From IMG/VR virus record IMGVR_UViG_3300034102_001289, positions 1 to 29,683 of that record: 29,683 nucleotides of DNA; one strand, given 5' to 3'. Below are positions 8,258-15,108 of this stretch, in pieces. Below the pieces are notes generated by a model. The model ran no database searches, had not been told where the DNA came from, and saw only the letters and a program-made list of their open reading frames with translations. The position numbers were made by a program, and so were the translations under genes. The first letter of the stretch is position 1, and each line of letters begins with the position of its first letter. The stretch is from a virus.

Positions 8258-10837
8258 TTAGCCGCGTGGGATGACGCCGTACTGCTTCAGGGTTCGAGTG
8301 ATTTCTTCGAGCGCGGCTTTCGGATCGCCGCCGTTGAGGTTGATGACGACCGACGCGCCGCCGCCCGCCACCGCACCACGGCCAAGTAGGTCGTAGATGC
8401 CGAGGTTGGTCTTCCACATGTCGTCCAATTTGGCCATCAGGTGACCTTCGCGCAGCCATTCATCGGCGCGGAGGTTGGCGAGGTCGTTGGCGGTCTGGAG
8501 CGTGTGCTTTGCGATGATATCGAGCGTTTTATTCATGCCCATCATCTGCAGGTTTCCGATGACGCCGGAGATAGCCGAGATGACCGATCCCACCGCGCCG
8601 ACGACGGCGGTCAAGCTACCGCTGGCGGCAGACGCCGCGCCACCGATGCCACCAGCAGCACCGCCAATTCCGCCCGCCGCAGAACCAGCCGCGCTCGCCA
8701 CGCTCCCGCCTGCGCTTCCGGCCGCTCCACCGGCCCCGCCGAACACCTTGCCCATCAGCCCGCCAACGTCAAATAGCTTATCCGTCAGCTTTTTCAGCGC
8801 GCCTTCAATGAGTAGCCGCGTGATGGACTGCGCGGCCTGCTTTGCCACGTTGGTCAGCATGTCGCCCAGCTTGCCGCCCTTGAAGATGATGTCGGTGATG
8901 CCGCGCGATAGGTCAGTGACGACGGTTGAGACTTGCTGGTAGGCCGCTTTGCCTACCTTGCCCAGCTCCTTCATTTTTTGCTTTTGGGCTTCGAGTTGCT
9001 CCCGCGTCATCATGCCAGTCGGCCCGATATTCGGGAAGGCTTTACCCATGCCGGGGAAATCCGAAGAGCGGCCCACGTTGCCCGGATCGGTTGGAAGGCC
9101 AGGGAACCCAACCGGGCGACCGATGGCCTGCACTGCAGCCGTCGAATTTGCCAGCTTGTCGAGTTCTTGCCGATACAGCATCGTGGCGAGCGCCATTTGC
9201 TCCATCGGGTCTTTGTGAGTCTCTAGCGTCTTCCCGAGCAAGGTGCCCGCGATGGAATACTCATACATCACGTCCTTTGCCTTACTAACAGCGGCCTTGA
9301 CGCGCTCAAGAGACTCGACGTAAACCAGTGAGTTTTTGGACAGTTGCCCGTTTTGGTCGAGCATCACCGTATTGACTTTGATTAGATTCGACGCCGCTTC
9401 CGCTGTCTTCTTGTGGGCATCGGCCACGCCAGCCAACTTTGGAATCAAATCTCCTGCCGCGCCGTTAAAGTTCTTCATGTCGGCGGCCAGCTTGATGTTT
9501 TGCGCGCCCTGCTCTATGGTCCGCTGGTTGAGGTTGGCAATCGCGGAATCCATTTCCTTCGACCGTCCGGTGGCTGCGGCCGTGGCGGTATTGATGGCAT
9601 CCAGCGCCGCCTTAAACAACCCAAAGCCCGGGAGCATGGTCGCGTCAGACAGAACGCGGATGGCGTCGTATGCTCGCTTGATATTGCCAGACAGGTCCGG
9701 GAACTTCCCTGACAGGTCAACAATTACGGCGCGGAAGAACTCCACGTTCTTTTTTGCGTCAGAACACGCCCCGGTCAGCCGTTCAAACTGATAGCCGGTT
9801 TCCTTGAGCTTTTCGTAAATCAGCAGTGTTTCATCTGCCGATTTCAGCCCGAGTGCCAGCGTCCCAAGCGCAGCGCCAAAGGTCGCGCCCGTAATCCCAG
9901 CTTTATTCAAAACGCCAGCAAGAATCGCTGCTTTTTCCGCAAGCGTACCCAGTACAGCCACGACCAGCGGCGCCGCCGTCGCCACGGCGGTAAGCCCGAG
10001 CGCCCAATCCTGCGTAGGCTGCGGCAAATCACGGAACGCCGTAGCCAGCGCCTTCGCCTTCTCGATGCCCGGCGTCAGGAAGTCATCGAGCACACGCTGC
10101 GCGATTGGGAGGAGTGTCTTCCCAAACTCGGCCGCCGCGTCCTTCGCGGCCATCTGAATGTTCTCCCAGGAGTTCTTGTACGTGTTCCCCGCGCGCTCGC
10201 CCTTTGCCAGTTCGTCGGTGATGATCTGGATAAACTTCTGCGACGAAATCCCCATGCGCTCAAACGTCTTTGCCGGATCGCCCAGCGCTTCGGCTCCAAA
10301 CTTTTCCTTGATAATGGCGGCGAGTTGCGGGATGCGCTCGATGATCGGGTCAAGGTTTTCTTTCGTCACCTTGCCGACGGCGCCCAGTTGGGAAAGCTGG
10401 CGGATCACCTCGTTGAAGTCCTCGCGCCCGCCACCGACGACGGCCAGCGCGTTGCCGAGTTCGGCCATGATCCGGCGCGATTGATCGGCGGAATTGCCAA
10501 GGATTTGAAGGCGAACGGTGCCCTTGACAGCTTCCTCCAGCCCGAGGCCCGGCAGCTTCGCCACTTCACGCAGCTTCGCCATTTCGGCCGCCGTGGCTTC
10601 GCTAGTTTTCATCACGGCCTTCAAACCCATGGTGAGCGATTCCATATCGGAACCGGCCTTGATGGCGGCGGCGCCGGCGGCGATCAGCGGCGCGGAAAAG
10701 CCAATGGATAGCGCGGTGCCCGCCGCTGTGACGTCGGACGCAAACCGCTTCACTTTGTTTAGTGAGCGGTCCACCTTCTTGTCGAAATCGTCGGTGCTCG
10801 CGCCAATGCGCACAATGAGATTTGAGAGAATTGGCAT
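8258..10837 (-). CDS. Tape measure protein
   Basis: 859 residues. Tape measure proteins set tail length by spanning the tail tube and later enter the host envelope with the DNA. The N-terminus has the pattern of this family (LSNLIVRIGASTDDFDKKVD, then a long helix), hydrophobic segments near residues 40-60 and 277-310 (VATAAPLVVAVLG), and long helical stretches. Residues about 695-765 are an extreme Gly/Ala/Ser-rich hydrophobic region, often a membrane-insertion segment. The gene lies directly after the frameshifted G/GT chaperone pair, which wraps the tape measure during assembly. The ATG at 10837 is 3 bases after the GT stop. By the usual rule of about 1.5 angstrom per residue the tail would be about 130 nm, which is inference. 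Confidence 0.92.
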   Translation of the reverse strand: MPILSNLIVRIGASTDDFDKKVDRSLNKVKRFASDVTAAGTALSIGFSAPLIAAGAAAIKAGSDMESLTMGLKAVMKTSEATAAEMAKLREVAKLPGLGLEEAVKGTVRLQILGNSADQSRRIMAELGNALAVVGGGREDFNEVIRQLSQLGAVGKVTKENLDPIIERIPQLAAIIKEKFGAEALGDPAKTFERMGISSQKFIQIITDELAKGERAGNTYKNSWENIQMAAKDAAAEFGKTLLPIAQRVLDDFLTPGIEKAKALATAFRDLPQPTQDWALGLTAVATAAPLVVAVLGTLAEKAAILAGVLNKAGITGATFGAALGTLALGLKSADETLLIYEKLKETGYQFERLTGACSDAKKNVEFFRAVIVDLSGKFPDLSGNIKRAYDAIRVLSDATMLPGFGLFKAALDAINTATAAATGRSKEMDSAIANLNQRTIEQGAQNIKLAADMKNFNGAAGDLIPKLAGVADAHKKTAEAASNLIKVNTVMLDQNGQLSKNSLVYVESLERVKAAVSKAKDVMYEYSIAGTLLGKTLETHKDPMEQMALATMLYRQELDKLANSTAAVQAIGRPVGFPGLPTDPGNVGRSSDFPGMGKAFPNIGPTGMMTREQLEAQKQKMKELGKVGKAAYQQVSTVVTDLSRGITDIIFKGGKLGDMLTNVAKQAAQSITRLLIEGALKKLTDKLFDVGGLMGKVFGGAGGAAGSAGGSVASAAGSAAGGIGGAAGGIGGAASAASGSLTAVVGAVGSVISAISGVIGNLQMMGMNKTLDIIAKHTLQTANDLANLRADEWLREGHLMAKLDDMWKTNLGIYDLLGRGAVAGGGASVVINLNGGDPKAALEEITRTLKQYGVIPRG

Positions 10838-10840
10838 GAT

Positions 10841-11358
10841 TTACCGGCGTCGCGTGGGAGTAGAAGGGGTTTGCTGGGACTTCGCGGCCTTGTCCATCTC
10901 CGCGTTTTTGATGCGCAGGTAGGCGGCCCATTCGGTCATCTCAGAGGAGGACATCCGCGTGCTGAGTTCGCACACGGGCATATGGAGGAGTTCGGCGAGC
11001 GCGAAGAGGCTTAGGCGCTCGCCGGTGAGTTTTTTTCAAGCTCTTCGGCGGATTCCTTGAGGATGCCGGAGAGCTTGAGGATCTTTTCGCCGATCAGCTC
11101 GACGGCCGCGGCTGATTTCGTAACGAGCATGTCCACGTGGGCACGCTCGAAGATTGGATTGTCGTTCTCAGGGTCAAGCGTACACGCGATGACCGCGCGC
11201 ACGGTCGCCACGCGGGTCTGCCCTTGGGCATCCTTCACGAAGTCCACGCGTTCGCCCGCGTTGAACTCGCGCACGCGGACCGTCTCGCCCCATTGGGGAA
11301 CGAACAGGTCTTCAGTCTTCAATTTGGCCGCTACTACGCGGTCCAGGATCTTGCTCAT
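10841..11358 (-). CDS. Tail assembly chaperone GT, -1 frameshift fusion
   Basis: This is the extended product of the gene at 11011-11358. Ribosomes slipping back one base on A AAA AAC (11029-11035) leave the zero frame after residue 110 (Asn) and read LTGERLSLFALAELLHMPV and on to the TAA at 10841, giving 172 residues. The new C-terminal part contains SSSEMTEWAAYLRI, the hallmark of the T half of lambda-like GT chaperones and of DUF4035-type proteins, where an E/L-x-x-W-x-A/x-Y motif follows a Met-Ser-Ser segment. In lambda the G to GT ratio is fixed by slippage and is needed for tail assembly. The T part has no usable start of its own before the conserved sequence. Position just before the tape measure gene is exactly as expected. 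Confidence 0.88.
10994..11035 (-). promoter_or_regulatory. Programmed -1 ribosomal frameshift signal
   Basis: The heptamer A AAA AAC at 11029-11035 is in the zero frame as (GA)A AAA AAC. After a 5-base spacer comes a perfect 9-bp stem, GGCGAGCGC (11015-11023) with GCGCTCGCC (10994-11002), and a 12-base loop that contains the zero-frame stop TAA at 11011-11013. Slippery heptamer, spacer and stem-loop follow the standard bacterial -1 arrangement. The -1 frame stays open for 62 codons and encodes a T-like domain. Confidence 0.9.
11011..11358 (-). CDS. Tail assembly chaperone G, unshifted product
   Basis: 115 residues ending EKNSPASA. The N-terminal part (DLFVPQWGETVRVREFNAGE) is the usual opening of G-type tail chaperones and matches a short beta domain followed by helices; residues 83-108 form a charged helix. 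The ATG at 11358 has an excellent ribosome site AAAGGAG. The gene overlaps the 3' end of the 63-residue gene by 47 bases. The unshifted product is normally the major one and acts with the GT form to keep the tape measure soluble until tail tube proteins polymerise around it. Confidence 0.85.
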   Translation of the reverse strand: MSKILDRVVAAKLKTEDLFVPQWGETVRVREFNAGERVDFVKDAQGQTRVATVRAVIACTLDPENDNPIFERAHVDMLVTKSAAAVELIGEKILKLSGILKESAEELEKNSPASA

Positions 11359-11503
11359 TGGGCTCCTTTGCCGTGATCGTGATAGTTCCGGGAAGGTTCA
11401 GCACCCACCCGTTCTTGAAGTCGATTTCCGCGCCGTCGCGCTCAACGCGGTTGATTTCGGACGCGGGCACGACGAGCGCCCGCGCCTGTTTGTCGTAGTG
11501 CAT
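11312..11503 (-). CDS. Hypothetical 63-residue tail-module protein
   Basis: The ATG at 11503 shares one base with the stop of the larger tail tube gene (TAATG), so it is translationally coupled. The product is soluble, with strand-forming segments (ARALVVPASEINRVERDGAE) and a Pro/Gly-rich end (NEQDPGPRSSGQIED). It lies between tail tube and tail chaperone genes, where small accessory tail proteins are common. I do not recognise a family. Confidence 0.65.
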   Translation of the reverse strand: MHYDKQARALVVPASEINRVERDGAEIDFKNGWVLNLPGTITITAKEPNEQDPGPRSSGQIED

Positions 11504-12114
11504 TACGTGGTTGAAAAGTCCACTTCGCCGTGAAGCGCGAAAGAGACGTTTTCCTTGATGAGTTCGTTTTCGCCCGACGTGATTCCAGCGCTCGACATAT
11601 GCCCGGCCGCCATGAAGCGATCATTTCCGGCGAGGTTCGTGTAGAGGTAGAGCACGTAGTAGCTGCCGAGGTTCGTATTGGCGAAGTAGGCGTTATTGTA
11701 GAAGCGCTGGAATGAAATCGTGCCGGATTTCATGACCAACGTGCGCTCTTTCCACGTGTCCCCGAACGTCTGCGACTCCTCGGTGATGACCTCGGAATCA
11801 TAGGACCACTCAAACGCCTGCGCGGCCTGCGCCAGCGTCAGGTATTCGGCGGTGATCGTGATGGTTCCGCCCGCCGTGTACCCGTTCGTGAGCGTGATCT
11901 TCCCCGATGCCCAGCCAATTTGATAGTTGGACTTCGGCACGGTCGAGACGCCATCGAGCACGGTCACGGCCGCGTTGGGATTGATGGCACGCTTCGCCGT
12001 GTCCGTGATCTGGTAGACGCCGCCACCGAGGGAGGTTACTGCCTCCCCCGTCATGGCGGTGCCCGATCCGGTGGCGATGTAGATGTCGGCTGCGTTTCCT
12101 GCGAGTACGGCCAT
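11503..12114 (-). CDS. Tail tube-type protein with an inserted domain (203 aa)
   Basis: It starts MAVLAGNAADIYI and contains FGDTWKERT at residues 117-125, both nearly shared with the smaller neighbour at 12124-12504 (MAVMVGNAAALKI; FGDTWKERT at 38-46). The two are therefore paralogues, and this copy carries about 79 extra residues between the shared blocks, an Ig-like strand-rich stretch with KSNYQIGWASGKITLTNG. Tail tube proteins form the hexameric channel of the tail. One of the two is presumably the main tube subunit and the other a decorated or minor form. The ATG at 12114 has ribosome site AAGGAG. Confidence 0.75.
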   Translation of the reverse strand: MAVLAGNAADIYIATGSGTAMTGEAVTSLGGGVYQITDTAKRAINPNAAVTVLDGVSTVPKSNYQIGWASGKITLTNGYTAGGTITITAEYLTLAQAAQAFEWSYDSEVITEESQTFGDTWKERTLVMKSGTISFQRFYNNAYFANTNLGSYYVLYLYTNLAGNDRFMAAGHMSSAGITSGENELIKENVSFALHGEVDFSTT

Positions 12115-12123
12115 GATGGCTCC

Positions 12124-12504
12124 TTAGGTGTAGGACAGCGCGCCGGTGCCGGTGAAGGTGTAGGAGGCGGTGATGATGCCGTTTTCCGGCGCGGAGAATG
12201 ACGCCTGAACAAAGGCGTTCCCGCTGTAGTAATTCGTGCCGTCCACGTAGAAGCGGATCGCCACGGTGGAACCGGCGAGGAAGGCGGTCTTCAACGCAAC
12301 ATGGCCGTTGGTATCGGCGGTGTCGAGACGGCCGGAACCGCTGCCGCTCCATTCCTTGATGGTCGAGGTGCGTTCCTTCCAGGTGTCGCCGAAGGCTTGC
12401 GTCTCTTCAAGTCCGGTCTGAACGTCGAGAGACCAATTGTCCATCTCGCCAATTGTGTTCGTGCTGATCTTGAGCGCGGCAGCATTGCCTACCATTACAG
12501 CCAT
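12124..12504 (-). CDS. Tail tube protein (126 aa)
   Basis: Compact version of the pair. Order of blocks: MAVMVGNAAALKI, a short helix or loop, FGDTWKERT at residues 38-46, and C-terminal strands ending in ASYTFTGTGALSY. The (A/T)FGDTWKERT block is like the F/GDTWxE motif found in many phage tail tube proteins. A small hairpin and strong AAGGAG ribosome site precede the ATG at 12504, fitting high expression. It lies 10 bases upstream of its larger paralogue. Confidence 0.78.
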   Translation of the reverse strand: MAVMVGNAAALKISTNTIGEMDNWSLDVQTGLEETQAFGDTWKERTSTIKEWSGSGSGRLDTADTNGHVALKTAFLAGSTVAIRFYVDGTNYYSGNAFVQASFSAPENGIITASYTFTGTGALSYT

Positions 12505-12509
12505 AGGGG

Positions 12510-12529
12510 CTCCTTTCGCCTTACGGCGA
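12510..12529 (-). promoter_or_regulatory. Hairpin plus strong ribosome site before tail tube gene
   Basis: A 5-bp stem, TCGCC with GGCGA (12516-12529), with a 4-base loop sits immediately before AAGGAG (12510-12515), 5 bases ahead of the ATG. The 77-base gap here is one of the few sizeable intergenic gaps of the late block. A similar but weaker layout precedes the capsid gene (16435-16447). Confidence 0.45.
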
Positions 12530-12581
12530 TAGCTAAAAGTGGGTGGCGGAACATCTCACGACGTGCCGCCGGCACCCGCGC

Positions 12582-13007
12582 CTAAATGGCGTGGATGATG
12601 TCAAATTCAAGGACCACAGAGTAGAGTTTTGCGCTCGTCTCCAGGTCGTGCTCAAACTCATTGCGCCGCCCGTTGAGGTGGGTGCTGTGAACCGTCAGTG
12701 AGCCGGCCGCCGTGGTGATTTCGGCGGCGTGGTTGATGACGTTGGTGTAGACCAGATCGGCCAGGTCTTCGGCGGCCTTCGGGTTGCCTTGCGCCATGCA
12801 ATACAGCGCCACCGGGCGCCGTGTGGCCGTTGGCGCGGTGCTGCCGATGGAGTGGAACGGCGCGGAGTCGATGACCTCGATGACGATGGCCGGGTAGTCC
12901 ACCACGCGGCCCTGATCGGCGTGCATGTCGTACACCCGCGTACCGGTCAGGTTAGTGATGGCGGAAACGGTCTGGAGGTACTTATAGAGCGCCTGGTAGA
13001 TTCTCAT
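12582..13007 (-). CDS. Tail completion / terminator protein, DUF3168-like
   Basis: 141 residues, starting MRIYQALYKYLQTVSAITNL. An N-terminal helix followed by YPAIVIEVI and later DLETSAKLYSVVLEFDII is the usual layout of DUF3168 (gp17-like) proteins, which cap the head-proximal end of the tail tube. It overlaps the gp10-like gene by ATGA (13004-13007) and is followed by the tail tube genes, the conserved order. Confidence is based on order and fold pattern. Confidence 0.78.
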   Translation of the reverse strand: MRIYQALYKYLQTVSAITNLTGTRVYDMHADQGRVVDYPAIVIEVIDSAPFHSIGSTAPTATRRPVALYCMAQGNPKAAEDLADLVYTNVINHAAEITTAAGSLTVHSTHLNGRRNEFEHDLETSAKLYSVVLEFDIIHAI

Positions 13008-13513
13008 GCAGCCCGCCCAAGCGCGTCAAATGCGGCCTTAACGCGCGCTTCTAGGAGCCGCTTCACGTTGTTTCGCTGTGCACGGATGGCGTCACGGAAG
13101 AACGGAATCGGCCGGCTGCCAGGATGCTGCGTTTTCTTGGCGAAGCGTTTGAACAGGTTGCCGAACATGAGGAACTTTTTATCCTTTGGCGCTACCGTGT
13201 GCGCCTTCGTTCCGAACTCAACCAGATGCGCGTGCGGTGCCGCCTGCTTGAGCGTGTAGGCGTAGGCTTGCAGGAAGTTCTTGAATTGCCGCCCAGCAGC
13301 CGCCGCAAGCGATCTTTTCAGCCCGCCCGGTGCGATGGCCCGGCCCCGGTAATTCGTCGCGTAGGGTGCCACTGGCGCGCGAGCTTTGGCCGCGTCGCTG
13401 ATGAGGTTCGCCCCGTCGAGGAGCGCAGCGCGCACTTCGGCCCCTTGCGCGGTTTTCTTGAGCTTTTCCAGTTGCCCGGCGAGTTCCGTGAGCCCTTCGA
13501 TTTTGATGTTCAA
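13004..13513 (-). CDS. HK97 gp10-like tail-component protein
   Basis: 169 residues with the usual gp10-family opening: IEGLTELAGQLEKLKK, then a helix (VRAALLDGANLISDAAKARAP), and a central APHAHLVEFGTKAH motif. The (H/Y)xxxVEFGT motif followed by a Pro-rich stretch and a C-terminal helical tail is diagnostic. The protein acts at the head-tail interface or in tail completion. Coupled to both neighbours by ATGA. Confidence 0.85.
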   Translation of the reverse strand: MNIKIEGLTELAGQLEKLKKTAQGAEVRAALLDGANLISDAAKARAPVAPYATNYRGRAIAPGGLKRSLAAAAGRQFKNFLQAYAYTLKQAAPHAHLVEFGTKAHTVAPKDKKFLMFGNLFKRFAKKTQHPGSRPIPFFRDAIRAQRNNVKRLLEARVKAAFDALGRAA

Positions 13514-13851
13514 ATCGTGACCTCAGAGCATTGCAGCGCGAGCATTTCGTTGCGCTCGTCCGGGTTGGCGATGGCGCGGATGTTGAAGTAGCGGGCTGCG
13601 TTCGAGTTCTTTGGGTCGGTGAATTTCACCCGCATATCGGGCGTGTACCCGGCCTTGTAGCGGACGGTGATGGAGTGCGAGAGGTCGGAAATCGTCTGCT
13701 TCGCCTGGAAGAACTCGCGCCCGCCGCTGGTTTCGATTGAGCCCCAGCACTCGGAAAATGTCGCCCATGTTTCCGTGCGGTCGCCGTTGACATCGACGGA
13801 TAGGCTTTTCTGTTCGATCAGGAGCCAGTGGCGGAGGGTGCCGGCGCGCAT
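13510..13851 (-). CDS. Head closure protein (SPP1 gp16-like)
   Basis: 113 residues. It opens MRAGTLRHWLLIEQKSLSVD and has WATFSECWGSIE and RYKAGYTPDMRVKF, the layout of phage head closure proteins, which plug the connector after DNA packaging. The ATG at 13851 shares one base with the upstream TAA (TAATG) and has GGAGG 8 bases away. A TTG at 13866 would add five residues but uses that ribosome site as coding sequence, so I prefer 13851. Confidence 0.82.
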   Translation of the reverse strand: MRAGTLRHWLLIEQKSLSVDVNGDRTETWATFSECWGSIETSGGREFFQAKQTISDLSHSITVRYKAGYTPDMRVKFTDPKNSNAARYFNIRAIANPDERNEMLALQCSEVTI

Positions 13852-14441
13852 TACCAAATCCTCCAATTAGCCAGCAGCGCCCGGCTGCCGAGTTCCAGCG
13901 CCTTGCTTTCAACGCTGGCCGAGTTGCCGAGGACGACATCTTCACGGTGCTCGTAGAGGTGCGCGGCGATGAGGAGGATTGCCGCCTGGATCTCGTATGG
14001 CGCATCCGCTGCCGTGGTCCACCCGCAAACGAACTGAATTTCGATAGGGTCGAGGACGCGCAGGGTTGTAGATGGCCAGGATTGGTTGTAGGACAGCGCC
14101 AGGACGCCTGGATCGCGGGCGGTGGATACTTCCCAGTAGTCAGCGGAAAACGTCGTCTGCGTGCCCGCCGTGTCGGTGTATTTCACGTGGGTGACGCTTT
14201 GAAGTTGGCCGAACGGCAGGGTAAGCCGGTCAGTGTAGGGGAAGCCGTCGAGGAACCACTTCCACGTCTGCGTCACTAGCTTGCGCCCGGTGATCGTTTC
14301 CACGTACGCCTGCGCCGCCCGCACGTAGGGTTGGTACTGCTCGGCTGGTTGCCCGGCCGCGCGCGCGTGCGCCTCCATCTGCGCATCGGTAATGGCAAAT
14401 TCGGTTGGCGCGGTGACGAGTTGGTAGGCGTGGGAGGTCAT
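13851..14441 (-). CDS. Head-tail connector protein (gp6-like)
   Basis: 196 residues, mostly helical. A helix with AEQYQPYVRAAQAYVETITG, then strands including GFPYTDRLTLPFGQLQSVTH, and a C-terminal helix (EIQAAILLIAAHLYEHRE) match the gp6/gp15 connector family, which forms a ring below the portal. No Shine-Dalgarno precedes ATG 14441; the reading frame at 14454-14558 ends 12 bases upstream, so coupling or a leaderless-like start is possible. Otherwise the gene is intact. Confidence 0.8.
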   Translation of the reverse strand: MTSHAYQLVTAPTEFAITDAQMEAHARAAGQPAEQYQPYVRAAQAYVETITGRKLVTQTWKWFLDGFPYTDRLTLPFGQLQSVTHVKYTDTAGTQTTFSADYWEVSTARDPGVLALSYNQSWPSTTLRVLDPIEIQFVCGWTTAADAPYEIQAAILLIAAHLYEHREDVVLGNSASVESKALELGSRALLANWRIW

Positions 14442-14453
14442 AAAAAGAAGCAG

Positions 14454-14558
14454 CTAGCGGCGGCAAGGGATCAGCCACTTGACGGGGTGCCACTGGTTGT
14501 CGCCTTCCAGGTAGCTGCGAATGGCTCGAACAAAGGCGGGGCGGAGGAGCCGCCCCGG
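14454..14558 (-). other. Start-less coding-like ORF, possible gene remnant
   Basis: A 34-codon frame bounded by stops encodes VRAIRSYLEGDNQWHPVKW and ends in LIPCRR. It lacks ATG, GTG and TTG; only CTG or ATT could start it. The composition looks protein-like rather than random (two Trp, balanced charges). It may be the tail of a lost gene, cut by the hairpin sequence at 14531-14557. It ends 12 bases before the connector start. Very low certainty. Confidence 0.25.
14531..14557 (-). terminator. Terminator-like hairpin after the decoration gene
   Basis: On the minus strand CGGGGCGG-type arms (stem 14538-14544 with 14550-14556, extendable to 8 bp with the outer C-G pair) enclose a 5-base CTCCT loop and are followed by CCTTTGTT. 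The U-run is short, so termination would be partial. It lies 20 bases after the stop of the gene at 14577-15050 and before the connector genes. Confidence 0.5.
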
Positions 14559-14576
14559 TCAGGAGAGAGGAGCGGA

Positions 14577-15050
14577 CTAGTCGATCACGGAGTTGGTCGT
14601 GGAGTAGCCGAATTTGGGGTTGTTTAGCACGATCAGAATGCCGCCCAGAACGGGGGAATCGACAACTTCCACCATCTTGAGGCGCACGTACTTGTACCCG
14701 GCGCTGGCGAGTTCCTGCTCGTCCACTTCGACCACGTACACCTGCGAACTGCCCGCCGTGGTGGCGAAGCCAGCCGTAGTGGCAGCCGTCATGGCGCCGT
14801 TCGTGTCATTGGACGTGATGGCGCGGTAGTAGAACGGAACCGCCGTTGTGTTGGACGGGGTCACGTCGTCGCAGGCTTCGACGGTAACGGTCGAGGTGCC
14901 CGTTGCGCCCACGCCCTTGTAGATGATAAAGGTGGCGGACTGGTGCCCGGTGATGTCCACGATATCCGAGCCGGTCGTGCCGGCGAACGCATCGGCCACC
15001 GGGTCCAGGCCCTTGACCACATGCTTCGTAGCGAGAGATTCGTAACGCAT
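14577..15050 (-). CDS. Putative capsid decoration / head structural protein
   Basis: 157 residues immediately after the major capsid gene, the common place for a decoration or head fibre protein. It opens MRYESLATKHVVKGLDPVAD and is strand-rich and Thr/Gly-rich (QSATFIIYKGVGATGTSTVT), with a mixed beta domain and no helical core. A Shine-Dalgarno-like AAGGAAA precedes ATG 15050. No family was certainly recognised; a Pro-free beta-sandwich on the capsid surface would suit the sequence. Confidence 0.6.
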   Translation of the reverse strand: MRYESLATKHVVKGLDPVADAFAGTTGSDIVDITGHQSATFIIYKGVGATGTSTVTVEACDDVTPSNTTAVPFYYRAITSNDTNGAMTAATTAGFATTAGSSQVYVVEVDEQELASAGYKYVRLKMVEVVDSPVLGGILIVLNNPKFGYSTTNSVID

Positions 15051-15078
15051 AGTGAGTTTTCCTTGTGGTTTTGTAGGC

Positions 15079-15101
15079 GAGGGCGGTAGTTAGCCGCCCT
15101 C
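15079..15101. other. Perfect 8-bp hairpin between capsid and decoration genes
   Basis: GAGGGCGG (15079-15086) pairs with CCGCCCTC (15094-15101) around a 7-base loop, in the 58-base gap. There is no U-run on the minus strand after it, so it is more likely an mRNA 3'-end protector or processing site than a full terminator. Confidence 0.55.
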
Positions 15102-15108
15102 CGGTGGA

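Noticed and set aside
10602-10931. Minus-strand ORF as a separate T gene
   Set aside because: It lies in a different frame from the T-like residues; the true T frame is reached only by the -1 shift and stops at 10841.
14531-14557. Attachment site or recombination palindrome
   Set aside because: A GC-rich 7-8 bp hairpin after a gene with a short T run fits a weak terminator better; no integrase is present.
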